Positions 7,793-14,286 of a stretch of 15,443 bases of DNA are shown in pieces. Position numbers and translations under genes: made by a program. The notes below the pieces were generated by a model that did not search any database, was not told where the DNA came from, and was given only the letters and a program-made list of their open reading frames with translations. Each line of letters starts with the position of its first letter. Within the stretch, counting starts at the first letter, position 1. Origin of the DNA: JBKEDC01 sp047975205 (GTDB lineage: Bacteria; Bacteroidota; Bacteroidia; Bacteroidales; Prolixibacteraceae); contig JBKEDC010000039.1 of the NCBI GenBank assembly GCA_047975205.1, positions 1-15,443 on the forward strand. The letters are read 5' to 3'.

Positions 7793-7980
7793 TCATTCTA
7801 AGATTTTCAATTTTAGTACAGCGTAGCATGCAATCACAGCTTTTAGCTCAAGTTGCGTCCTTTTATGCAACTTTTTCAGATTAAAGATAATGATAGGCAA
7901 GCCAAAATCCATATTGACTGAGGCAGCAAATCGATTACATGTGATGAAAACAACATGCCTTGATTTTGTTCGCCTAATTT
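7793..7980 (-). pseudogene. Possible coding relic in the recA-der intergenic region
   Basis: The 7741-8037 interval holds no convincing gene. On the minus strand, one frame is open for 61 codons and ends in a TGA at 7793-7795. Its only ATG (7910-7912) would give 39 residues. The C-terminal part (IIIFNLKKLHKRTQLELK, then VIACYAVLKLKILE) reads like a helical, basic protein tail rather than random translation. There is no promoter and the frame begins right after a stop codon. It could be a degraded end of a mobile-element protein or simply a chance open frame. I cannot assign a family. Confidence 0.25.
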
Positions 7981-7990
7981 AAATGAAACT

Positions 7991-8017
7991 TTTGCTATAG
8001 CAACTTATTTGCTATAG
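7991..8017. repeat. Direct repeat TTTGCTATAG x2
   Basis: TTTGCTATAG occurs exactly at 7991-8000 and again at 8008-8017, with a 7-bp spacer (17-bp period). The pair is in the gene-free interval downstream of both recA and der, so a promoter-operator role for either gene is unlikely. It may belong to an unannotated transcript or be a remnant of duplication. Confidence 0.45.
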
Positions 8018-8037
8018 AAGTAATAAATCCAAAATAC

Positions 8038-8071
8038 AAAAAAAGGGCATCCAAAGCTTTTTGGACACCCT
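8038..8071 (-). terminator. Terminator of the era-der operon
   Basis: Arms 8044-8055 and 8060-8071 form a 12-bp stem. On the minus-strand RNA two positions are G-U pairs, whereas on the plus strand they would be C-A mismatches, so the hairpin favours the leftward transcript. A run of seven T on the minus strand (8038-8044) follows. It starts 10 nt after the der stop. Confidence 0.8.
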
Positions 8072-8080
8072 CATTGTAGG

Positions 8081-9397
8081 TTATTTCTTTCTAAAGAAAA
8101 TCTGAATCGGAACTCCGGAAAAATCGAACTTTTCGCGAATCTGATTTTCAATGTATCGTTTGTAAGGATCTTTTAAGTATTGAGGTAAATTAGCAAATAA
8201 CGCAAATGACGGTGTAGGACTCGGCAATTGGGTTACATACTTAATCTTAATGAACTTGCCTTTATTTGATGGCGGTGGATACTTTTCAATAGCGCTTAGA
8301 ATAACATCATTTAAAACAGATGTTTTTACACGCTGAGAACGGTTCTCATACACTTGAACTGATGTTTCCAAGGCTTTAAAAATTCTTTGTTTGGTGAGTA
8401 CCGACATGAATATAATAGGCACATCGGTAAATGGGGCAATTCGACTATGGATTATTTCGGTAAACTCTTTCACCGTATGATTATCTTTTTCCATTAAGTC
8501 CCATTTGTTAACCAAAATAACTACTCCCTTTTTGTTGCGCAGAGCTAGATTGAAAATATTTACATCCTGAGCTTCTACCCCTCGGGTAGCATCAATTAGA
8601 AGCAAACAAATGTCAGATTGTTCAATGGCGCGAACTGAACGAAGTACAGAATAAAACTCCACATCTTCTTTAACTTTTGCTTTTTTTCGAAGTCCGGCAG
8701 TATCTATCAAGTAAAAATCATGACCAAACTTATTATATCGGGTGTTAATCGTATCTCGGGTTGTACCGGCAATATCGGTAACAATATTGCGTTCTTCACC
8801 AATAAGGGCATTAATGAATGATGACTTTCCGGCATTAGGACGACCGACAACGGCAAACTTCGGAATGTTTTCTTCAATAATCTCTTCCGCTTTGTCTTTA
8901 GGAAAAGCTTTTATAACGTCATCAAGTAAGTCGCCGGTACCGCTGCCGTTAATACTGGATATACAATACAGGCTATCGCCTAAACCCAATGCGTAAAATT
9001 CATGAGAATCAATAATTCGTTGATTATTATCTACTTTGTTAACCGCTACAAATACCGGCTTACTCACCCGACGAAGTGTGTTGGCTACGGCTTGGTCTAA
9101 ATCAGTAATGCCACCCTCTACATCAACGACAAAAAGAATAACATCAGCTTCGTCAATAGCCAAGGAAGCTTGTTTGCGAATTTCTTCTTCAAAAATATCA
9201 TCAGAATTTACGACATAACCACCAGTGTCAATTACCGAGAATTCTACACCATTCCATAATGATTTACCATAGTTACGATCGCGAGTAACTCCGGCAGTCT
9301 CATTAACAATAGCTTGGCGAGATTCAATCAATCGGTTGAATAAAGTTGATTTACCCACATTTGGGCGACCAACAATTGCTACAATATTACTGCTCAT
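8081..9397 (-). CDS. der: Ribosome biogenesis GTPase Der (EngA)
   Basis: An essential GTPase with two consecutive G domains that acts in maturation of the 50S ribosomal subunit. It has 438 residues, typical. First G domain: G1 GRPNVGKS (10-17), G3 DTGG (57-60), G4 NKVD (120-123). Second G domain: G1 GRPNAGKS (185-192), G3 DTAG (232-235), G4 NKWD (297-300). A C-terminal KH-like domain follows (about 350-438), with the family's typical YPPPSNKGK and FSGVPIQIFFRKK stretches. It lies 45 nt downstream of era on the same strand. The gap has no promoter I can recognise and only a small GAGGC/GCCTC hairpin (9418-9431), so era and der are probably cotranscribed. Confidence 0.98.
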   Translation of the reverse strand: MSSNIVAIVGRPNVGKSTLFNRLIESRQAIVNETAGVTRDRNYGKSLWNGVEFSVIDTGGYVVNSDDIFEEEIRKQASLAIDEADVILFVVDVEGGITDLDQAVANTLRRVSKPVFVAVNKVDNNQRIIDSHEFYALGLGDSLYCISSINGSGTGDLLDDVIKAFPKDKAEEIIEENIPKFAVVGRPNAGKSSFINALIGEERNIVTDIAGTTRDTINTRYNKFGHDFYLIDTAGLRKKAKVKEDVEFYSVLRSVRAIEQSDICLLLIDATRGVEAQDVNIFNLALRNKKGVVILVNKWDLMEKDNHTVKEFTEIIHSRIAPFTDVPIIFMSVLTKQRIFKALETSVQVYENRSQRVKTSVLNDVILSAIEKYPPPSNKGKFIKIKYVTQLPSPTPSFALFANLPQYLKDPYKRYIENQIREKFDFSGVPIQIFFRKK

Positions 9398-9442
9398 TTT
9401 ATTTTATTATATGTTCCGAGGCTGCTGCCTCTCCTCTAAAAA

Positions 9443-10327
9443 TTAATATTTCTCGTAACCGAAATTACTCAAAGAGCGTTCTTTATCTCTCCAATCCTTA
9501 TTCACTTTCACAAATACTTGCATGAAGGTTTTCTTTTGGAAAAACTCTTCAATATCTAATCGAGCTTCACTGGCTACCTTTTTCAGAGCCCTTCCTTGAT
9601 GTCCGATAATAATTCCTTTTTGGCTTTCGCGAGCCACATGAATAACAGCACGAAGGTGAATAATATTTTCGGCTTCTTTAAACTCTTCTACCTCTACTTC
9701 TACAGAATAGGGAATTTCTTTTTGATAGTTGAGCAATATTTTTTCTCTGATGATTTCCTGAACGAAGAAACGCTCATTTCTATCGGTTAGCTCATCTTTA
9801 GGGAAATAGGGAGGAGCTTCAGGTAATAATTCCAAAATGCGGTCAAATATCGGAGAAATATTAAATTTTTCAGTAGCAGATATGGCATATACATCAGCTC
9901 CGGGCAATAAGTTACTCCAATACTCATAAAGTTCCATAACCTCGCCTTGCGACGAAAGATCAATTTTATTGATGAGTACGATAACCGGAGCATTTGATTT
10001 CCGAATTTTCTCCAGATACTCCTCGTTCTTATCAGATTTCTCTACAGTATCAGTTACGTATAGCACAACATCGGCATCAATAAGAGCCGTATTTACATAA
10101 CCCATCATTGATTCTTGAAGCTTGTAGTTGGGCTTTAAGATACCGGGAGTATCTGAATACACAATCTGAAAATCTTCACCATTTACAATACCCTTAATCC
10201 GGTGGCGGGTTGTTTGCATCTTCTTTGTAATGATAGACAAACGTTCACCAACTAAAGCATTCATAATAGTAGACTTTCCAACATTAGGATTGCCAATGAT
10301 GTTTACGAAACCTGATTTGTGCGACAT
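9443..10327 (-). CDS. era: GTPase Era
   Basis: A membrane-associated GTPase that binds the 3' end of 16S rRNA and is needed for 30S subunit assembly. It has 294 residues, the normal size. G1 GNPNVGKS is at 12-19, the switch I threonines are in MQTTRHR (38-43), G3 DTPG at 59-62, and G4 NKID at 120-123. The C-terminal KH domain (about 200-280) contains ESQKGIIIGHQG (234-245), the RNA-binding GxxG loop. It is the first gene of the era-der pair and has a good Bacteroides-type promoter just upstream. The gene before it, a lipase, is transcribed in the same direction but is separated by 112 bp. Confidence 0.98.
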   Translation of the reverse strand: MSHKSGFVNIIGNPNVGKSTIMNALVGERLSIITKKMQTTRHRIKGIVNGEDFQIVYSDTPGILKPNYKLQESMMGYVNTALIDADVVLYVTDTVEKSDKNEEYLEKIRKSNAPVIVLINKIDLSSQGEVMELYEYWSNLLPGADVYAISATEKFNISPIFDRILELLPEAPPYFPKDELTDRNERFFVQEIIREKILLNYQKEIPYSVEVEVEEFKEAENIIHLRAVIHVARESQKGIIIGHQGRALKKVASEARLDIEEFFQKKTFMQVFVKVNKDWRDKERSLSNFGYEKY

Positions 10328-10353
10328 TTCTTTTGCTTGAATTAATAGAGGCG

Positions 10354-10385
10354 CAAAGGTACAACTATTTAAGAAGATAACCTAA
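10354..10385 (-). promoter_or_regulatory. Probable promoter of era-der
   Basis: On the minus strand TACCTTTG (10354-10361) is a perfect TAnnTTTG -7 element. TTAG (10382-10385) lies 20 bases further upstream as a three-of-four -33 match. The -7 element is 27 nt before the era ATG. Confidence 0.55.
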
Positions 10386-10439
10386 CTCGCCTAATAGTGT
10401 CATAATTCATCTCGATTAATACGGTAGTGACATGAGCAA

Positions 10440-11534
10440 TTATTTCAACTTATTCACCAAATACATGTAGGGTTCCAGCATGTGATGAGTGAATAAATAA
10501 CCCTCTTTATCAGGATCTCCCGGAAAATGGGTGTAATAATCTTCATCGGCATATAAAATGATGCTTCGTCCCACGCGCATATACTGATTATTATCGGCAT
10601 ACTTCGGAGGTTGGAAATCGGGAAGTAGTTTCTTTATTTGAGATGACACCCCATCGCCTAAATATTTTTCATACCTCTTTTGCACCTTTATGCTCGATTT
10701 CTTGAGCTTGTTGAAGGCTGAATTTAAAAACATACGGGTTATAAAACCATTCTTTTTGATGCCTTCCTTGATGCTGGGAATCGGACTTATTTCATTGAAG
10801 TCATCAAATGTTTGGATGGAGATTGGGGTTTCAGGAACCCAATCGGCTGTATTTACCACGTTGAATGCGTAGCCATCTTGCGTAATATGTTCAAAATAGT
10901 AGGCAAAATAAAGATTTCCGGTTTTCGGAGATGCACTGCTATAAGTTTTGAAACAAATATCGGCAGGAAGTACATTTTGGCGTTGCAGGCCTTTTAAGTA
11001 AGCATGCAATAAGCAAGATATAGCCCCCCCTTGACTATGTCCCACAATTTGAAAATCTTTAATCCCATGTTGATAAAGAGAGTCAATCTTTGGCACAACC
11101 TCTCGGGCAATGTAAGCTGTTCCTATAAGCCATCCAATATGAACGGTAGCTCTGGGATCTTCAGCCAGACAATATTTAAAAGTGTCAGTTTTGGAGAGAA
11201 TGAGCTCTCCCTTGGCAGCAACCATGGCCGCATATAAATTCTCGAGCCAACTTTTTGAAGTTGGAATCGTACCTCTGATGGAAATGGCAGCTACATTTTG
11301 GATTTTACTTTCCCATAAGCTCCACTGATTATCAAGGCCGATGGACTCTGAAGTGTATAGCTTAGTGTAGTTTGCGGAGTATGCCTCTTTTAAGCTGTCA
11401 GGAGTGTGAGCTCCTATAAATACTAAGTGTATTAATTCTTTGTATTCTTCCTTATTGAAGTTAGGAGTTAAGATATGAGAAAAGGCTAATGTTTGCAGTA
11501 AGCAACATGCTGAGAATAAAATAATTTTTTTCAC
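10440..11534 (-). CDS. Secreted class 3 (alpha/beta hydrolase) lipase
   Basis: A predicted exported esterase/lipase of the fungal-type Lipase_3 family. From the GTG at 11534 it has 364 residues and begins with a clear signal peptide (two lysines, then a hydrophobic stretch ending near LAFS, cleavage about residue 19). An alternative TTG start at 11579 would add 15 residues before the signal, so I prefer the GTG. The nucleophile elbow GHSQG (165-169, Ser167) lies in the family context IVGHSQGGAISCLL. IRGT (86-89) corresponds to the RGT oxyanion segment. D231 in NTADWVPETP is the likely catalytic aspartate, and His350/351 near the C-terminus are candidates for the third residue. The cysteines in the signal do not form a clear lipobox, so periplasmic or secreted location is more likely than lipoprotein. 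The substrate is unknown (triacylglycerol, phospholipid or another ester). Neighbours give no functional link. Confidence 0.85.
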   Translation of the reverse strand: MKKIILFSACCLLQTLAFSHILTPNFNKEEYKELIHLVFIGAHTPDSLKEAYSANYTKLYTSESIGLDNQWSLWESKIQNVAAISIRGTIPTSKSWLENLYAAMVAAKGELILSKTDTFKYCLAEDPRATVHIGWLIGTAYIAREVVPKIDSLYQHGIKDFQIVGHSQGGAISCLLHAYLKGLQRQNVLPADICFKTYSSASPKTGNLYFAYYFEHITQDGYAFNVVNTADWVPETPISIQTFDDFNEISPIPSIKEGIKKNGFITRMFLNSAFNKLKKSSIKVQKRYEKYLGDGVSSQIKKLLPDFQPPKYADNNQYMRVGRSIILYADEDYYTHFPGDPDKEGYLFTHHMLEPYMYLVNKLK

Positions 11535-11655
11535 GATGATATCTATTTTTAGTGATGGTATCTGTCTGTAAATTTTCAACCCCTTGAAGATAGGAAGAAT
11601 TTATAAGAATTGGTCTGTTATGTATTTGATATTTGAGTTTTTACCAACCACACTG

Positions 11656-11708
11656 TTATTATGAAATAAATAAAGAGACAAACTGTCTCTTTATTTATTT
11701 CATAATAA
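11656..11708. terminator. Perfect 25-bp palindromic terminator after the threonine operon
   Basis: Arms 11656-11680 and 11684-11708 are perfectly complementary over 25 bp around the 3-nt loop AAC. The core GAGACA/TGTCTC is flanked by AT-rich arms that provide a U-rich tail in both directions. It begins 9 nt past the stop of the dehydrogenase gene and would also insulate the lipase gene downstream. Confidence 0.8.
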
Positions 11709-11717
11709 GCCTATTTT

Positions 11718-12677
11718 TTAAGATAAGTGTATCCCTCGTTTCTTGAGTGAATTTATCATGTCACTTGTCATTTTGTCTAAATCATATTCCGGTTTCCAGT
11801 CCCATTCATTTTGGGCACAACTATCATCTAATGAGTTTGGCCAAGAATTGGCAATAGACTGTTTAAGCGGATCTATATGATATTCCATTTCAAAGTTAGG
11901 ATAATGCTTCTGAATTGCCTCTAATAATATCTCGGGACTAAAACTCATGGCTGTAACATTGAATGAATTGCGATGAATCAGACGCTCCGGATTAGCTTCC
12001 ATAATATTAATGGCAGCGTTTAGCGCATCGGGCATATACATCATATCCATAAATGTACCGGCACTTAACGGACAACTAAATTTCTCTTGTTTTACTGCTC
12101 GATAAAATATTTCCACAGCATAATCAGTTGTGCCTCCTCCCGGCGGTGTTAGGTTAGATATAATACCCGGATAGCGCACAGAACGGGTATCTACTCCCCA
12201 ACGCGTGTGATAGTAATCGCTCAGTAATTCACCCGCAACTTTTGTAATGCCATATATAGTACCGGGACGTTGTATCGTGTCTTGCGGAGTTTTGTCTCGC
12301 GGTGTACTTAAACCAAAGGCTCCGATAGAACTGGGGGTAAATACAGCACAATTGAATTCTTTGGCAACGTCTAAACAATTCATAAGAGCGTTCATCCCGA
12401 CATCCCAACCTAATTTCGGATTCTTTTCGGCGGTTGCCGATAGTATAGCAGCAAGATTATAAATGGTATCGATTTGATATTTTCTTACAACCTTGGCAAT
12501 TTGTTCTTTTTGGGTAGCGTCAATTTCGACAGCCGGACCCCAATCGAAGAATCCTTCAGGGTATGGCGGTTTATAATATCCGCAAATCACGTTGGTCACT
12601 CCATAAATAGACCGTAATCTAATGCTCAACTCCGAACCTATCTGTCCGGTGCTGCCTATAATAAGAATCTTCTTCAT
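11718..12677 (-). CDS. L-threonine 3-dehydrogenase, SDR (epimerase-like) type
   Basis: NAD-dependent oxidation of L-threonine to 2-amino-3-ketobutyrate in the cytoplasm. It has 319 residues. The Rossmann motif GSTGQIG (8-14) and the extended-SDR catalytic set are visible: Ser116/117 in TPSSIGAFG and Tyr142/Lys146 in IYGITK. The segments RYPGIIS and TPPGGGTTDYAVEIFY are characteristic of the SDR-type threonine dehydrogenases (as in Flavobacterium and eukaryotic TDH) and set it apart from sugar epimerases. This is not the zinc-dependent MDR enzyme named tdh in E. coli. It lies 3 nt after kbl, whose product uses exactly the unstable ketone this enzyme makes, and this context strongly supports the assignment. 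A palindromic terminator closes the operon. Confidence 0.93.
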   Translation of the reverse strand: MKKILIIGSTGQIGSELSIRLRSIYGVTNVICGYYKPPYPEGFFDWGPAVEIDATQKEQIAKVVRKYQIDTIYNLAAILSATAEKNPKLGWDVGMNALMNCLDVAKEFNCAVFTPSSIGAFGLSTPRDKTPQDTIQRPGTIYGITKVAGELLSDYYHTRWGVDTRSVRYPGIISNLTPPGGGTTDYAVEIFYRAVKQEKFSCPLSAGTFMDMMYMPDALNAAINIMEANPERLIHRNSFNVTAMSFSPEILLEAIQKHYPNFEMEYHIDPLKQSIANSWPNSLDDSCAQNEWDWKPEYDLDKMTSDMINSLKKRGIHLS

Positions 12678-12680
12678 GAT

Positions 12681-13877
12681 TTACTTTATTACGTCGAGTT
12701 CCTTTCCTATCTTTGTAAAAGCAGCTACACATTTATCTAAATGTTCTTTTTGATGTGCTGCCGAAATTTGCACCCGGATACGAGCTAATCCCTTAGGAAC
12801 TACCGGATAATAGAAACCGGTAACGTAAATACCTTCATCAAGTAATTTAGCTGCCACATCTTGTGATAATTTGGCATCATAAAGCATCACGGCGCAGATT
12901 GAAGATTGAGTGGGTTTGATATCAAAACCGGCATCCTTCATTTTTTCCACAAAATAGGAGGTATTGTTGTGTAATTTATCTTGCAGTTCGTTAGTTCGTT
13001 CCATCATTTCAAACATTTTAATTCCGGCAGCAGCAATTGCCGGAGGTATAGAATTTGAAAACAAGTAAGGACGTGAACGTTGGCGAAGCATGTCAATGAT
13101 TTCTCTTTTGCCGGTTGTGAATCCGCCGATAGCACCACCGAAGGCTTTGCCCAACGTCCCGGTAATGATTTCAACTTTACCTCGCAAATCGAACAATTCG
13201 GTTGCTCCTCTGCCGGTTTTGCCTACAACGCCTGCAGAATGCGACTCATCAATCATAATCATAGCATTATATTGTTGAGCTAATTCATAAATCTTATCCA
13301 TAGGGGCTACATTGCCATCCATAGAGAATACACCATCGGTCACAATTAATCGGAATCGTTGAGCTTGTGCAGCTTGCAGTTGTTTTTCTAAATCATTCAT
13401 GTCAGCGTTAGCATAACGATAGCGAGCAGCTTTACACAAGCGAACTCCATCGATAATAGAGGCATGGTTTAGAGAATCGGATATAATAGCATCTTCTTCC
13501 GTGAGAAGAGGTTCGAATACACCACCGTTGGCATCGAAACAAGCAGCATAGAGAATAGCATCTTCCATGCCGAAGAACTTGGCAATAGCATTTTCCAATT
13601 GTTTGTGTAAATCTTGCGTGCCACAAATAAAACGAACCGATGACATGCCGAAACCGCGAGTGTCCATAGCTTCCTTAGCAGCTTCAATAAGTTCTTTATT
13701 ATCTGATAATCCAAGGTAGTTGTTAGCACAAAAGTTTAAAACTTCTTGCCCATTATTTACGTTGATAGCTGCTCCTTGCGGAGAAACTATAATACGCTCA
13801 TTTTTGTATAAGCCTGCCGATTTAATACTCGACAATTCGTCTTTAAGATGTTTTTGAAAAGAGGAGTAGCTATTCAT
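12681..13877 (-). CDS. kbl: Glycine C-acetyltransferase (2-amino-3-ketobutyrate CoA ligase)
   Basis: A PLP enzyme of the alpha-oxoamine synthase family that splits 2-amino-3-ketobutyrate with CoA into glycine and acetyl-CoA. It has 398 residues, the family length. The N-terminus with LYKNERIIVSPQGA is typical of Kbl. SDSLNHASIIDG (133-144) carries the histidine that stacks on PLP, DESHSAG (210-216) holds the PLP-contacting aspartate, and K244 in TGTLGKAFGGAIGG is the Schiff-base lysine. The C-terminal FYYPVVPKGLARIRVQISAAH is also standard. The related 8-amino-7-oxononanoate synthase (BioF) and serine palmitoyltransferase are less likely given the N-terminal motif and the adjacent threonine dehydrogenase. 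It is the first gene of a two-gene operon. Confidence 0.95.
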   Translation of the reverse strand: MNSYSSFQKHLKDELSSIKSAGLYKNERIIVSPQGAAINVNNGQEVLNFCANNYLGLSDNKELIEAAKEAMDTRGFGMSSVRFICGTQDLHKQLENAIAKFFGMEDAILYAACFDANGGVFEPLLTEEDAIISDSLNHASIIDGVRLCKAARYRYANADMNDLEKQLQAAQAQRFRLIVTDGVFSMDGNVAPMDKIYELAQQYNAMIMIDESHSAGVVGKTGRGATELFDLRGKVEIITGTLGKAFGGAIGGFTTGKREIIDMLRQRSRPYLFSNSIPPAIAAAGIKMFEMMERTNELQDKLHNNTSYFVEKMKDAGFDIKPTQSSICAVMLYDAKLSQDVAAKLLDEGIYVTGFYYPVVPKGLARIRVQISAAHQKEHLDKCVAAFTKIGKELDVIK

Positions 13878-13983
13878 GATTCTAACGTTTTAGTTGAAAA
13901 TAATATAAATTCAATTTAAATTTACGAGATTAGTTTATGATTGCAGTTAATTCACTTGAGTTACAAATGAAAATGATAGAATG

Positions 13984-14015
13984 CAAATCTATACATTTTA
14001 GAAACTAATGGCAAG
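13984..14015 (-). promoter_or_regulatory. Possible promoter of the kbl-threonine dehydrogenase operon
   Basis: On the minus strand TAGATTTG (13984-13991) matches TAnnTTTG and CTTG (14012-14015) is a three-of-four -33 match with a 20-base spacer. This would give a leader of roughly 100 nt before the kbl ATG. I see no convincing riboswitch fold in that leader. Confidence 0.4.
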
Positions 14016-14042
14016 TTATTAAAAATCTGTTATGATAGGTCT

Positions 14043-14147
14043 TTAAGTGTTAACTTTTATTTGAAGGCCACGCTGCTTCTCTTTGTCTTTCAGGCAAGGA
14101 GGTGGGTTTATTAAGCTGTTGAACGGAGTCAAAACACCGTAATCTAG
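14043..14147 (-). pseudogene. Coding-like fragment next to the inverted repeat
   Basis: One minus-strand frame runs 34 codons between a TAA (14148-14150) and a TAA (14043-14045). It begins LDYGVLTPFNSLIN and continues PPPCLKDKEKQRGLQIKVNT. It has no ATG. The stretch 14066-14129 is more GC-rich than its surroundings. It may be the relic tail of a lost gene or the inside of a dispersed intergenic repeat. I do not recognise the protein. Confidence 0.25.
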
Positions 14148-14172
14148 TTAATGCGTATCAACTCCGTTCAAC
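14118..14172. repeat. 12-bp inverted repeat flanking a 31-bp core
   Basis: GTTGAACGGAGT (14118-14129) is exactly complementary to ACTCCGTTCAAC (14161-14172), with 31 bp between. No T-tract follows on either strand, so a terminator is unlikely. It is in the 409-bp space between kbl and the right-edge gene. It could be a recombination or attachment-type site, the end of a small mobile repeat, or a stem of an unannotated RNA. Confidence 0.6.
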
Positions 14173-14182
14173 GTCCTAATGA

Positions 14183-14218
14183 CAAAACAAAAGCACCCCC
14201 CAATTAGAGATGCTTTTG
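14183..14218 (-). terminator. Terminator downstream of the right-edge surface-protein gene
   Basis: On the minus strand CAAAAGCATCTC pairs with GGGGGTGCTTTTG (14188-14218), using G-U wobbles in the middle, and is followed by TTTTGTTTTG. It lies about 70 nt past the stop of the gene at 14287. The 70 nt between show no other feature. Confidence 0.75.
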
Positions 14219-14286
14219 CTAACTATAAACTAACCGCAATAGTCTAAATAAGAAACGGTTTTAGATCATTACGCTATGTTTTCGCA

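Noticed and set aside
7741..7884. 47-codon plus-strand open frame starting with ATG just after the recA terminator
   Set aside because: It begins directly at the end of a strong terminator, has no promoter or ribosome-binding context, and overlaps a more protein-like minus-strand frame. Probably chance.
9418..9431. GAGGC/GCCTC hairpin between era and der as a terminator
   Set aside because: The stem is only 5 bp and lacks a T-tract, so it would not separate the two genes into different transcripts.
10398..10433. TGTCA...TGACA inverted repeat downstream of the lipase gene
   Set aside because: The arms are only 5 bp and far apart, with no T-tract, so it is within chance expectation.
14096..14103. 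Perfect Shine-Dalgarno-like AAGGAGGT on the plus strand
   Set aside because: No start codon with a usable reading frame follows, and this group of bacteria does not normally use such sites.
14096..14103. Minus-strand ACCTCCTT resembling the 3' end of 16S rRNA
   Set aside because: The flanking bases do not match 16S rRNA and there is no rRNA sequence nearby.
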